Part shown: positions 17,522 to 26,584 of the stretch, one piece after another
Position numbering within the stretch: position 1 is the stretch's first letter
Layout: every line of letters starts with the position of its first letter
DNA from: JBBQVS01 sp963792705
GTDB lineage: Bacteria; Chloroflexota; Ktedonobacteria; Ktedonobacterales; Ktedonobacteraceae
Direction of reading: 5' to 3'
DNA length: 64,000 nt
Assembly: GCA_963792705.1 (NCBI GenBank)
Contig: CAWBXD010000011.1
Coordinates: 310,001 to 374,000 of the forward strand
The notes under the pieces: generated by a model
Told to the model about the DNA's origin: nothing
What the model saw: the letters and a program-made list of their open reading frames with translations, nothing else
The model's database searches: none
Translations under genes and position numbers: made by a program

Positions 17522-20239
17522 CTATTCGTAGCGTAACACTTCTAATGGACGGACGCGAACCGAACCCCATGCCACAAGCGCAGCAGTGAGCATGGCTAAC
17601 AGTGCCGAACCACCAATGAGACTCAAAACGATCAAGGCTGATACACTGAAAGCGACACTGAAGAGCAGGTTGCCAAGCAAGATGATAGCACCTGTTGTGA
17701 GTAGCATAGCGAGCAATGCGCCAACACCACCAACGATACCGTTCTCAATCATAACTTCGCTCAGGACAATGCTACTCGTGTACCCAACCGCTTTCAGAAT
17801 ACCCAGTTCGCGTCTGCGTTCCAGCATGGCTAAGGCAACAGCGTTGGCGATGATGATGACGCCAGCGATAACCGAAAGTGAAGCGATAGCGATCAGCATA
17901 TCCAGGATGCTATTGAGTAGCTGTTGAATGTAGGCACCAATATCAGCCAGGTTTTGTACCGTCGCGTTAGGAACAATTTTAGCCAGTTTGTCCAGCGCGT
18001 TGTTTACTTGAGCCTGATCAATTTTCATGTAGGTGACAGTTGTCGAGCCAGTCTTCGCAGAACTGAATGCATTGACAGTACTTGATGCCGCTAGTACACT
18101 GCCCACATTACTCACACCAGACGTGCGAGCATAAGTACCAACAATAGTCAACGTTTTCTGTGTCTTACCGTCTGCACTGGCGAGAGTGATGGTATCACCT
18201 AGTTTGAGATGCATTCCGAACGGGCCACTGCTGGTCAATAAATCACTAATCAAGATGTTGTTTGTTCCTGCATCGCTTGCGTTCAAAGTTCGACCATGTG
18301 TCATCGTCGATGTAGGCGTACTATGGGCTAGATCGTATCCTTCAACAGTGCTCAAGAATTGGATGGTGCTTTGACGGTCATCCGCCGCCGTCGGCAAAGC
18401 TTGTTGCAACGGTTTCCCATTGATAGCAACTGGCATGGCTTGCGTGAATGTATCGGTACGGCTTTTAGTGAGACCGGGAAGTGTGCTGAGTTTCGAGTGT
18501 AACGCTGTTGTGTCATTGCCGGTTGTGGTTGCGACAACGTTATAACTCAAGTTTTGAGCAAATGAGTTGCTGATCTGCACTTGCAGATCTTGCCCCAGCG
18601 CAAGGACGACACCGACAGTAAAGACACCGATAAACAAGGCAAGTAGTGTGGTTGTAGTACGTGTACGCTGACGACCAATATTGCGTAAGGCCATCTTCGT
18701 GCTGACCTTCCAGGTACGCGGCAAGAGTACAATAACGATACCCATGAGTGATGCAGCAAACAAGAGCATACCAAAGACAGGTAACACAAGGTACAACAGG
18801 ACCGAAGCAGCGATGCCTACAAGGATCAGGGCAAGGTATTGTATGTTAAAGCGTTCTGGTACAGGTAGTTTGCTAATCGTAAAGACTACGAGACCAAAGA
18901 ACACACTGAGCAAAAGCAAGAAGGCAAATGTACCGTAAACGGCTTCTATTCCTAGCAACACATCGTTGTTGAGAATGACAATCGCTAATGCACAGAACAG
19001 AACCGACAGGACTATCAACAAACCAATTGTCAAAGCAATACTGCTCACGCCTCTGCTCTCGGCCTGGTCACGGATAACATTCAGCGGACGAATATTGGCT
19101 GCCTGTACGATTGGCATGAGGCCAAAGATCAAGGCGGTTACTAAGCCAATGGCGACACCACCAGCGACGGTCCAGGGATTGACTACAAATGGGACAATGA
19201 GACCGATATTTTGCATCAAGCCACGTACTATGTAGCTCACACCAATGGCAGCCGCTGCACCAACAACGCCACCAACAAGACCAAGTAGGCTAGCTTCTAG
19301 GCCAAAGAGCAGGTAGAGATCGCCACGACGATAACCGGATGTTTTGAGCATCGCAATCTCTGTCTTACGCCGTGACAAGAGCACTTGCATCGTGTTGACG
19401 ATACCAACACCACCAATCAGAAGAGCGAGCAAACCCGCGATTTCTAAGAACTTACTGATATTGTCGATTGAAGATTGCTGCGCTTTAAGTGCATCAGCAA
19501 CCGTTTGTGTTGAGACAAGCGGAAATTGCTTCGTAATAGCTTTGGCAGCAGTAGTGGTATGAGCTTGATTCGCCGTTGTCACATCGACAGTACTGTAAGA
19601 GGCATCTGTTGTAGTGACAGCTTGGTAATCGTGGGTCGAGATGAGTACAAGGTTGCCAGCTTGGGCAAATGTGCCTGTATTCGCGACAACACCCGCGATT
19701 TTTACGTGGTAGGTCTGACCTGAACCAGCATTGGTTTTGGTGAACAGGTCAAAGCTGTCGCCCGCCTTTTTATGATACTTGTCAAGAAAGCCTTGCGTGA
19801 CGATAACCTGATTGTTTGTCAAAAGGCTAGAGACACTACCATTGCTTGGTGTCGTGAATGCTGGTTGTGCGACAACGGGATAGTTAGCCGGAGTAACTGC
19901 ATCGACGGTAAACGATTGAAACGATGAACCAGTAGCACTTAGAGCACCATTCGCGCTGATAACGGCGGTATAGTTCGTGATGGTGCCATCGCTTTTCAGT
20001 TTTGCGAAGAACGAAAGGTCACTTTGTTTAAATGGCGCGCTCTGTGCGGTTACGGCGATATCGCCACCGTTCGCGTCACGTGTATTTGACGTAAGCGAGC
20101 TTTGTAGCATGAAGCCAACCAGTTGTAAGGCAACAATTGCCATTACGCCAACGGCGACACAAAAGACTGCCAGGACGGTTCGTTGTCCCCCTCGAAGCAG
20201 CGAACGAGATGTATAATTGAAGTACATCGAGGTTTTCAT
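17522..20239 (-). CDS. ABC transporter permease with two FtsX domains
   Basis: A 905-residue permease of the MacB/LolE/FtsX type. The N-terminal helix (about 20-42) is followed by an extracytoplasmic MacB-like periplasmic-core domain (about 45-265). A first FtsX three-helix unit (ISKFLEIAGLLALLIGGVGIVNTMQVLLSRRKTEIAMLKTSGY) is near 268-400, and two extra helices sit near 405-500. A second extracytoplasmic domain (about 535-770) and a second FtsX unit (DMLIAIASLSVIAGVII... RRRELGILKAVGY) end the chain. Such proteins act as mechanotransmission exporters or lipoprotein/peptide exporters. The ATPase gene lies upstream in the same direction, with a small membrane protein gene between them. Confidence 0.92.
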   Translation of the reverse strand: MKTSMYFNYTSRSLLRGGQRTVLAVFCVAVGVMAIVALQLVGFMLQSSLTSNTRDANGGDIAVTAQSAPFKQSDLSFFAKLKSDGTITNYTAVISANGALSATGSSFQSFTVDAVTPANYPVVAQPAFTTPSNGSVSSLLTNNQVIVTQGFLDKYHKKAGDSFDLFTKTNAGSGQTYHVKIAGVVANTGTFAQAGNLVLISTHDYQAVTTTDASYSTVDVTTANQAHTTTAAKAITKQFPLVSTQTVADALKAQQSSIDNISKFLEIAGLLALLIGGVGIVNTMQVLLSRRKTEIAMLKTSGYRRGDLYLLFGLEASLLGLVGGVVGAAAAIGVSYIVRGLMQNIGLIVPFVVNPWTVAGGVAIGLVTALIFGLMPIVQAANIRPLNVIRDQAESRGVSSIALTIGLLIVLSVLFCALAIVILNNDVLLGIEAVYGTFAFLLLLSVFFGLVVFTISKLPVPERFNIQYLALILVGIAASVLLYLVLPVFGMLLFAASLMGIVIVLLPRTWKVSTKMALRNIGRQRTRTTTTLLALFIGVFTVGVVLALGQDLQVQISNSFAQNLSYNVVATTTGNDTTALHSKLSTLPGLTKSRTDTFTQAMPVAINGKPLQQALPTAADDRQSTIQFLSTVEGYDLAHSTPTSTMTHGRTLNASDAGTNNILISDLLTSSGPFGMHLKLGDTITLASADGKTQKTLTIVGTYARTSGVSNVGSVLAASSTVNAFSSAKTGSTTVTYMKIDQAQVNNALDKLAKIVPNATVQNLADIGAYIQQLLNSILDMLIAIASLSVIAGVIIIANAVALAMLERRRELGILKAVGYTSSIVLSEVMIENGIVGGVGALLAMLLTTGAIILLGNLLFSVAFSVSALIVLSLIGGSALLAMLTAALVAWGSVRVRPLEVLRYE

Positions 20240-20312
20240 GATTGTATTTTCCTCTCACAAAGAGTCGAGAACGAATATATAAAAGAGTTATTGGGTTTAC
20301 TATCACACAGAG

Positions 20313-20810
20313 CTAACGTACAGCAGACGACGTTTCATGCTCTCGAATGCTCTCTTCTTGCAAAGTATTTTTGCCATTTAGGTCCGTTGGACAAACTACG
20401 TAAAGACCCGCACCGTAAGCAATTACAGCTCCAATAAAGCCAAGTGCCATTTGTAAAGAGGCAGTATTTTGTTGTCCATAAGCAAGAAATGTTTCACCAC
20501 CGAGCCATGCATAGACAATCATGGCAAGACCGAAAACGGCTGCAAGTATTTCTGGAATGTGTCGTGTCGTCATGCTTAGAACAAGGGCGACGATTGCCAC
20601 AATAACGAGCAACGTCCCGATCACAACATGAAGTGGTATGACGAATGTATGAGTGAATGACCAGCTCCACGCATTCCCTCCTGGGAGAGAGTCAGGGAAC
20701 TGAACATAGAGGTTCACCAGCATACCGAACACGTATTGAATAACCAAGAGGATAAGCGTCACAAGGAATATACCACGCAACACGTTTAGACGAGTTTTTG
20801 TTTGGTTCAT
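20313..20810 (-). CDS. Four-helix membrane protein of unknown function
   Basis: A 165-residue protein with four hydrophobic segments (about 12-33, 52-77, 84-102 and 116-137) and a short charged C-terminal tail. The first loop, YVQFPDSLPGGNAWSWSFTHTF, faces outward by the positive-inside rule. I do not recognise a named family. It sits between the ABC ATPase and permease genes on the same strand, so it probably belongs to the exporter unit as an accessory subunit. Confidence 0.7.
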   Translation of the reverse strand: MNQTKTRLNVLRGIFLVTLILLVIQYVFGMLVNLYVQFPDSLPGGNAWSWSFTHTFVIPLHVVIGTLLVIVAIVALVLSMTTRHIPEILAAVFGLAMIVYAWLGGETFLAYGQQNTASLQMALGFIGAVIAYGAGLYVVCPTDLNGKNTLQEESIREHETSSAVR

Positions 20811-20871
20811 GATGTCTTTTCCTTATACCTGAATGGTTGTGATACTGTGTAAATGAGTGCGATACATCGTC

Positions 20872-20893
20872 GGTGCAATTCATTGCGCCCCTA
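20872..20893. repeat. Solo half of a GTAGGG-family hairpin repeat
   Basis: A single arm reading, on the minus strand, GTAGGGGCGCAATGAATTGC, with an internal partial palindrome GCAATTCATTGC. No opposite arm is visible nearby. Its outer edge supplies the TAG stop of the ABC ATPase gene. Confidence 0.6.
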
Positions 20894-21637
20894 CTGGGTG
20901 ATCCTGCCATTGGTGTTGTCGATTTCAGCTAGCTTGCCATCGACGATACGCAGAGCATGATCCGCATGTGAAGCCACAACGGGGTCATGGGTGGCAATGA
21001 TAAAGGTTTTTCCGGTCTGCTCACGCAGTTCTGCAATAAGTTTGAGGACATTTTCGCCATTCTTTGCATCAAGGTTGCCCGTTGGCTCGTCTGCAATCAC
21101 AAAGGCCGGGTCAGTCGCTAGTGAACGAGCAATAGCCACACGCTGTTGTTCGCCGCCAGAAAGCTGATTGGGACGGTGGTCAAGTCGATGTGAAAGGCCG
21201 ACTAAAGCGAGAAGTTCTTGTGCTCGTGCGGATGGTGAACCTTTATGCTTGCCAACATACAGAGGAACCTCGACGTTTTCTTGCGCGGTCAGCGTAGGTA
21301 TCAAGTTGAACGCCTGGAAAACCATACCAATTTTGCTGTTACGAACCGCGGCCAGTTTACTTTCGGACATCCGTGTGATATCAACACCGTCGATAAAGAC
21401 CTGTCCAGTAGTTGGATTGTCCAGTCCAGCGATGATACCAAGCAATGTGCTTTTCCCTGAACCAGATGGACCAACGATGGAGACAAACTCGCCGCTCATA
21501 ATCTGAAAACTAATGCCTTTGAGAATATTGATGCGCTCTTTACCAAGTGGAAGTGTTTTAGTGATATCGCGTACATCCATGACGACATTCTTTGAAGTAT
21601 GTTCTTGTATAGTTGGAAGTGTTAGCTGAGTGTTCAT
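20891..21637 (-). CDS. ABC transporter ATP-binding protein (LolD/MacB type)
   Basis: An ATPase of about 248 residues for the FtsX-type exporter. Walker A is GPSGSGKSTLLG, the Q-loop is in VFQAFNLIPTLTAQENVEVP, the signature is LSGGEQQRVAIARSLATDP, Walker B is FVIADEPTGNLD, and the switch histidine is in IIATHDP. The TGNLDAKNGE wording is typical of the LolD/MacB/FtsE group. ATG 21637 follows AGGA by 8 bases; a 12-residue upstream extension is rejected. The TAG stop lies in the outer edge of a solo hairpin-repeat arm. Confidence 0.93.
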   Translation of the reverse strand: MNTQLTLPTIQEHTSKNVVMDVRDITKTLPLGKERINILKGISFQIMSGEFVSIVGPSGSGKSTLLGIIAGLDNPTTGQVFIDGVDITRMSESKLAAVRNSKIGMVFQAFNLIPTLTAQENVEVPLYVGKHKGSPSARAQELLALVGLSHRLDHRPNQLSGGEQQRVAIARSLATDPAFVIADEPTGNLDAKNGENVLKLIAELREQTGKTFIIATHDPVVASHADHALRIVDGKLAEIDNTNGRITQ

Positions 21638-21810
21638 TCGTATTTCCTGCTTTCTCTTTATCTCTGTTTGCAAGGGTTTGTTGTAACCTCTGTGCTAAGG
21701 ATAAGCGGAAACGCTCTTTTTGGCATGCGTCTGGAGACGTGTTGTAGGGGGGACTTTAGGCGGGTATTAAGAAGAAAAATGTGATCAAACTGGCCGATGT
21801 GAAATTAGAG

Positions 21811-22392
21811 CTATGGGTGAATGCGCTGATTATTAGCTAGCATTTCGATAAACTTCTGTATGCGACTGATACGGGTCTCCGATTTTTTAGCCGTGTGGAT
21901 GCTGAAAAGGATAGCATAGCGGTTTCCACTATCCAGTGTGTTAAAGAAATCTTTTGCCTTCTGGTTTTTGTCCAGTTCGTATTGAAAATCATCAGGTACC
22001 GTTATTTTGCTTTGCGGTTCGTAGGCTGCTTCCCAACGACCATCAGCTTGGGCCAGTTCCACCTGCCGTATTCCTGCTGCTTGCATTCTACCTTCAGATA
22101 GCAGTATTGCTACTTTGCCACAATTCACTTTGGACCAGATACTCTTTGGACTTCGCGGAGTAAATTTTTGCAACCAGTACTGATCGTCAAAAGAGGCTTT
22201 TTGACCATCAATCCAACCATAGCAAAGAGCAACCTCCACAGCTTCCAAATAAGATAGAGAAAGTATGCCTGTCTCTTTCTTAGCTATTTTGAGCCAAACG
22301 CCCTTTGTATCATTATGGTGTTCTTCGAGCCATACTTCCCAGTCTTTTTGAGTTTCAAAAGGCATAATTGGGAGATTATTCGTGTTCTTCAT
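21811..22392 (-). CDS. YdeI/OmpD-associated family protein
   Basis: A 193-residue protein with the features of this family: FETQKDWEVWLEEHH near the N-terminus, GVWLKIAKKETG, SYLEAVEVALCYGWIDGQ near residue 50, FTPRSPKSIWSKVN near residue 80, and a C-terminal helical tail with FFNTLDSGNRYAILFSIHTAKKSETR. In E. coli, YdeI is linked to OmpD and polymyxin/bacteriocin tolerance, but the biochemical role is not known. It is probably a single-gene unit. Confidence 0.82.
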   Translation of the reverse strand: MKNTNNLPIMPFETQKDWEVWLEEHHNDTKGVWLKIAKKETGILSLSYLEAVEVALCYGWIDGQKASFDDQYWLQKFTPRSPKSIWSKVNCGKVAILLSEGRMQAAGIRQVELAQADGRWEAAYEPQSKITVPDDFQYELDKNQKAKDFFNTLDSGNRYAILFSIHTAKKSETRISRIQKFIEMLANNQRIHP

Positions 22393-22433
22393 ACTGTTTA
22401 GTATACAAAACCTTGAGTAAAAATCAAGCCCGT

Positions 22434-23786
22434 TTAATGCCTCGTCACTATATGTATTGCTCTGTCTAACGCGTTTTCGGCACTTTCCTGAATTGTTTCG
22501 CTTAGTCCGGGATGGGCATAGAGAATTTCGTCAAGGTCTGTCAAGGTCGCGCCCATTTCAATGGCGAGCGCAAGTTGACCTATGATGTCACCGGCATGAG
22601 GTCCGACAAGAGTTGCACCTAATAACACGCCTTCGTCTTTTGTGGCGACAATTAGCGCGACACCATTGTCAGCATTTAAAGTCAAGGCGCGTCCGTTGGC
22701 GGCCAATGGAAAGCGTCCAGTTGTGAGAGTATAGCCTGCCCTTGTCGCCCCTTCTGCCGTGTAGCCAACGGTTGCGAGTTCGGGCGTTGTATGGACAACA
22801 AGTGGCGTGACTAGCGGGGCAAATTGGACGCGTTGCCCTACAAGCACCTCTGCCGCTATCTTGCCCTGTTTGATGGCGATGCTTGCCAGTGCTTGACCAC
22901 CTGTACAGTCACCGACAGCGTAGATATGCGGTACGCTCGTCTGCTGCATTGTATTGACAGCGATGCCTCCGTTTTCTGTCATCTTCACACTTAGCGCGTC
23001 AAGGTGTAACCCTTGTGTATTGGGAATAGCTTTCTGCGAAGAGAGCACATAAGCATCATTTACATCAATTATGTTGTTCTTCATGGTGATCTGCTCAATA
23101 CCCAATTTGCGTAAGCCAGCTTGTACCAGTCGTAGGGCTGCAGGTTCAATACCCGCGAGTAGCTGTTCACCAGGAGAATAGAGCTTGATTTTGACATTGA
23201 GGCGCGCAAAGAGTGTTGCAAGTTCCAACGCAATATAATCATCTCCAACAATACTGATGCTTTGCGGTAACTGCGGCAACTGTAATAGTTGTTCGGGTGT
23301 TATGGAATTTTTGGTAGCGTAAGGTGCAGATGTAGCACCTGTAGCGATGATACAGTCTTCAAACTTGAAACGATGCGTACCATATTCACCCTCTACACGT
23401 ACCTCTTGCGTGTTAATAAACCAGCCAATGCCCTTTACTATCTCGATACGGTTGCCATCGAGTAGGCGACGCACTCCGCTTGAAAGCCGTTCGACGACGC
23501 CTTGTTTCCATGTTTGCATGGTTGCCCAATCAAAGGAAACAGCCTCGGCATATATGCCCATTGTGGCGAGATCGTCGGAGCGCATCTGCTGATAGCGTTC
23601 GGTTGCTGAAAGCAGGGCTTTGAGTGGAATACAGCCACGATTAAGGCATGTTCCACCGACGGCATCAGGCTCAACAATCGTGACATGTCTGCCTAGTTGA
23701 GCGGCCCGAATTGCTGCCACATAGCCACCCGGTCCTGAACCAAGCACCAGCACATCGACCGCCGTTGTAACATCTCCAACAACCAT
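22434..23786 (-). CDS. lpdA: Dihydrolipoyl dehydrogenase (E3)
   Basis: A 450-residue flavoprotein disulfide reductase that reoxidises the lipoyl arm of E2 with NAD+. FAD is bound by VLGSGPGGYVAAIRAAQLG (residue 14 onward). The redox-active pair is C47/C52 in GGTCLNRGCIPLKAL. The second FAD motif is HIYAVGDCTGG, and the active-site His-Glu pair is in YAHPGLSETIQE. It is the last gene of the E1 alpha / E1 beta / GrpB / E2 / methyltransferase / E3 array, 24 bases after the methyltransferase gene. The third residue after the second active-site cysteine is leucine instead of the usual Ser/Thr. Confidence 0.93.
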   Translation of the reverse strand: MVVGDVTTAVDVLVLGSGPGGYVAAIRAAQLGRHVTIVEPDAVGGTCLNRGCIPLKALLSATERYQQMRSDDLATMGIYAEAVSFDWATMQTWKQGVVERLSSGVRRLLDGNRIEIVKGIGWFINTQEVRVEGEYGTHRFKFEDCIIATGATSAPYATKNSITPEQLLQLPQLPQSISIVGDDYIALELATLFARLNVKIKLYSPGEQLLAGIEPAALRLVQAGLRKLGIEQITMKNNIIDVNDAYVLSSQKAIPNTQGLHLDALSVKMTENGGIAVNTMQQTSVPHIYAVGDCTGGQALASIAIKQGKIAAEVLVGQRVQFAPLVTPLVVHTTPELATVGYTAEGATRAGYTLTTGRFPLAANGRALTLNADNGVALIVATKDEGVLLGATLVGPHAGDIIGQLALAIEMGATLTDLDEILYAHPGLSETIQESAENALDRAIHIVTRH

Positions 23787-23810
23787 GAACGTTTGCCTTC
23801 CTACTTACGC

Positions 23811-24611
23811 TTACTTGATGCCAATTCTTACGCGATAACTCAAGTACCAGGGAATAGGTTCTTCGCCTATAACTCTGTGCGCTACCTCTTTGAGTTGAGC
23901 AAGGCCAAGTTCTTGTTCCGTCACGCCTTGTCTGAGATAGCGAAAAAATCCCCAACTGATGACAAATCCTATAAGGCGGGCCGCATTGCCGTACTCTATG
24001 TTGTGTAGGGTAATCTCTTTTGTATAGCGGAAACGCTTGCTTTCTCGCATACGTTCCAAGTGCTTCTCTTTTGACCACGACTTTACATTGGCGTCAAGTC
24101 CTCGTTCGACTCTCAGGGTACGAAAACGAGCCATCACCTCATTTTCACTTTGCTCAACCTGCCAATGTATGGTAAAGGGTACATCATAATCATACGCGGC
24201 GAACACACCACCCGGACGTAGGATGCGTGCAATTTCCGCGAACGTCGGTTCTGGCTCCATCCAATGCAACGCCTGTGAACATGTCACAATATCAGCACTA
24301 TCCGATGGCAGGTTCGTCTGTGTAGAGAGACCATCTTGATACGTAACATTTTTGCTATGCGGATATTGTGAGGTTTGCATTTCTGCTTGACGACGCATAT
24401 CGGCATTTGGCTCAATACCAATTACATGTTCTGCTCTGTCAGCCCACATTAATGTTGAGAGACCTGTACCACTACCCACGTCTACAACAAGATGAGGTCG
24501 CTGTATTTGGGCAAGTTGTGTCAACACATCTTTAACAACGGGAGGTGACTGAGGACGATATGCATCATATGACTCTGCGCCACCCGACCAGATATTGATT
24601 GTTTGGCTCAT
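23811..24611 (-). CDS. Class I SAM-dependent methyltransferase
   Basis: A protein of about 266 residues with a Rossmann-like methyltransferase domain: motif I VVDVGSGTGLSTLMWA near residue 43, an acidic residue in VIGIEPNADMRRQAE, motif post-I DIVTCSQALHWMEPEP near residue 108, and RILRPGGVFAAYDYD. This resembles trans-aconitate/ubiquinone-type small-molecule methyltransferases. The substrate is unknown. It lies between the E2 and E3 genes (15 and 24 base gaps), so it is co-transcribed with the 2-oxoacid dehydrogenase. ATG 24611 is 7 bases after AGGA; a GTG two codons upstream is also possible. Confidence 0.85.
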   Translation of the reverse strand: MSQTINIWSGGAESYDAYRPQSPPVVKDVLTQLAQIQRPHLVVDVGSGTGLSTLMWADRAEHVIGIEPNADMRRQAEMQTSQYPHSKNVTYQDGLSTQTNLPSDSADIVTCSQALHWMEPEPTFAEIARILRPGGVFAAYDYDVPFTIHWQVEQSENEVMARFRTLRVERGLDANVKSWSKEKHLERMRESKRFRYTKEITLHNIEYGNAARLIGFVISWGFFRYLRQGVTEQELGLAQLKEVAHRVIGEEPIPWYLSYRVRIGIK

Positions 24612-24626
24612 TTGCACATCCTATCT

Positions 24627-25982
24627 CTACAGCATATCCAGCATCAGTTGCTGTGGTTGTTCGACTAACTCTTTGAAATGCGTCAGAAATTTGCCAGCCA
24701 TTGCACCATCAATTACTCTGTGGTCGAATGACATAGCAAGAGGCATCATGGCGCGAGCCTCTATGGTCCCATTACGTACAATGGCTTTTTCTTGAATGCG
24801 TCCAACCGCAAGAATTGCCACCTCTGGGTGATTGATAATGGGTGTGCCCGTATTGCCACCAAAGCTGCCAACATTGTTGAGCGTGAAGGTGCTACCAGCT
24901 ACCTCTTGCATCGTCAACGAGCGGTTCTGTGCTCCTGCGATAAGATGCTCTAACTGGTGGGCGATTTGCATGACGCTCAGTTTGTCAGCATCGCGCAAGA
25001 CGGGGACAAGGAGGCCCTCTGGCGAGTCGGCTGCGATACCAATGTGATAGGTGTGTTTGTAGACGATCTCGCGCTTCTCTTCGTCAAGGCTTGCATTGAA
25101 GATAGGAAATGCTTTAAGAGCTGGCAATAGTAATTTGACCAGTAATGGCATGTACGTGAGACGGATGCCACGTTGCTCCGCAAGAGGTTTTAGCATAGTA
25201 CGCAATGCGACAAGCTCGGTTGCATCGAGTTCGTCAAATGAGGTTGCATGCGGAATGGTACGCCAAGACTTCTCCATACGTTCGGCGATGCGTCGCCGTA
25301 AGCCAGTCAGAGGTTTGCGCTCCTCCGTAGTGGTAAATGCTTGTGCCGTTATATGTCTTGCGGCTTCCTGTGTTGCTTCAGATATAACCTCCTGCGGCTC
25401 GACCTGCGTTATGCTGTACATTGGCGACTCGTGCGTTTCGCTGAAGGTACGATGAGCTGGCTCAGTGCTTTTTGTCGCTCCATTTGTGCTATTGTTACTT
25501 CGTTCAGCATATTTTTGTACATCTTCTAGCGTGACGCGTCCGTTAGGATGTGAAGGTGTGACTTGCTCAAGATCAATGCTCAACTCGAAGGCACGTTTAC
25601 GTACAGCAGGGGCGGCTAGAACGCGTTGCTTTGTTGCAGTGGTGTTCGTCGTTGCGGAAACAGGAGAAACGTCTGAGAGTACGGTTTCGGCTTTAATGGG
25701 ATGTTCTGTTGTAGTGGGCGAAGCACTACCGCTCGCGCTCGCTTGGAATGCTGTCTTGAAGGTGACAAGGACCTCGCCCAGCTTTGCTACGTTGCCTTCT
25801 TGCACACGGATAGTATCGACGGTTGCGGCAACGGGTGAGGGTATCTCCACAACGGCTTTGTCTGTTTCGACTTCGACCATCGGTTGATCGAGCTTGACGG
25901 TATCACCAGACTGAATAAGCCAGCGACGTATCTCGGCCTCCTGCATCCCCTCGCCAAGGTCAGGCAATTTGAACTCTTGCAT
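24627..25982 (-). CDS. 2-oxoacid dehydrogenase E2, dihydrolipoamide acyltransferase
   Basis: A 451-residue E2 core protein. It has one lipoyl domain (1-75) with the lipoylated lysine in VETDKAVVEI, an Ala/Thr/Ser-rich linker, a peripheral subunit-binding domain (about 118-155, AAPAVRKRAFELSIDL...GRVTLEDVQ), and a catalytic domain (about 215-451) that ends with the active-site SFDHRVIDG (HxxxDG). It transfers the acyl group to CoA. The single lipoyl domain and composition fit a branched-chain or pyruvate-type complex of Gram-positive style; the substrate cannot be decided. It is encoded directly between the GrpB-family gene and the methyltransferase gene. Confidence 0.93.
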   Translation of the reverse strand: MQEFKLPDLGEGMQEAEIRRWLIQSGDTVKLDQPMVEVETDKAVVEIPSPVAATVDTIRVQEGNVAKLGEVLVTFKTAFQASASGSASPTTTEHPIKAETVLSDVSPVSATTNTTATKQRVLAAPAVRKRAFELSIDLEQVTPSHPNGRVTLEDVQKYAERSNNSTNGATKSTEPAHRTFSETHESPMYSITQVEPQEVISEATQEAARHITAQAFTTTEERKPLTGLRRRIAERMEKSWRTIPHATSFDELDATELVALRTMLKPLAEQRGIRLTYMPLLVKLLLPALKAFPIFNASLDEEKREIVYKHTYHIGIAADSPEGLLVPVLRDADKLSVMQIAHQLEHLIAGAQNRSLTMQEVAGSTFTLNNVGSFGGNTGTPIINHPEVAILAVGRIQEKAIVRNGTIEARAMMPLAMSFDHRVIDGAMAGKFLTHFKELVEQPQQLMLDML

Positions 25983-26011
25983 ACGTTTGTCCTCTCTGTA
26001 ATTGAGCTTCC

Positions 26012-26575
26012 CTATTTATCTGTTTTCTTTCTCTCGCTCATTGCCTCTAGTACAGCAGCACGAATGATTGATCTCACAAAAGGCTCTTTTGCGTCCGTGT
26101 ATCCTACACGATCAAAGCCATATTTTTCTGCCAGCTCCCGTTTCAGTACATCATATTGCTGTGCAGACTCTGGATGCAGACGTAAATAATCGCGGAAGAG
26201 CAACATCATAGCCCATTGGTCATGACCCTTCTCTAACATATGAAGGTGAACCAAATGTGGCTTCGTAGTGATATCGCTTGGCTTACGAAAATAGTACCTT
26301 CCAGGAATGCCATTCTCACCAAAGTAGGCGTAATCGAGTGCTTCAAGCGGCTTCACGCAGGACGAGACAAGAGAGATGTCGCGGATGACAAGCATAATGT
26401 CGAGAATCGGTTTCGCGCTTAAACCAGGAATGGAGGTGCTACCAACGTGCTGTATGTCTATAAGATAATCACCTATAGCATCTTGAATACGTGCCTTCTC
26501 CTCCTCATACATGTGAGGCCATTGAGGATTGTAGTCAACAATGACAACTTGTCCTGTGTCCAAGACGCCCTCCAT
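26012..26575 (-). CDS. GrpB/UPF0157-family nucleotidyltransferase-like protein
   Basis: A 187-residue protein with the GrpB fold: VVIVDYNPQWPHMYEEEKARI at the N-terminus, the nucleotidyltransferase-like motif HVGSTSIPGLSAKPILDIML (G-S...D) near residue 43, HLVHLHMLEKGHDQW near residue 110, and LLFRDYLRLHPESAQQYDVLKREL. In actinobacteria this domain is fused to dephospho-CoA kinase, where it affects that enzyme; the activity of stand-alone forms is unknown. It lies between E1 beta (9-base gap) and E2 (29-base gap) of a CoA-consuming complex. There is no good ribosome binding site, so translational coupling to E1 beta is likely. Confidence 0.85.
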   Translation of the reverse strand: MEGVLDTGQVVIVDYNPQWPHMYEEEKARIQDAIGDYLIDIQHVGSTSIPGLSAKPILDIMLVIRDISLVSSCVKPLEALDYAYFGENGIPGRYYFRKPSDITTKPHLVHLHMLEKGHDQWAMMLLFRDYLRLHPESAQQYDVLKRELAEKYGFDRVGYTDAKEPFVRSIIRAAVLEAMSERKKTDK

Positions 26576-26584
26576 CTGTTCAAA

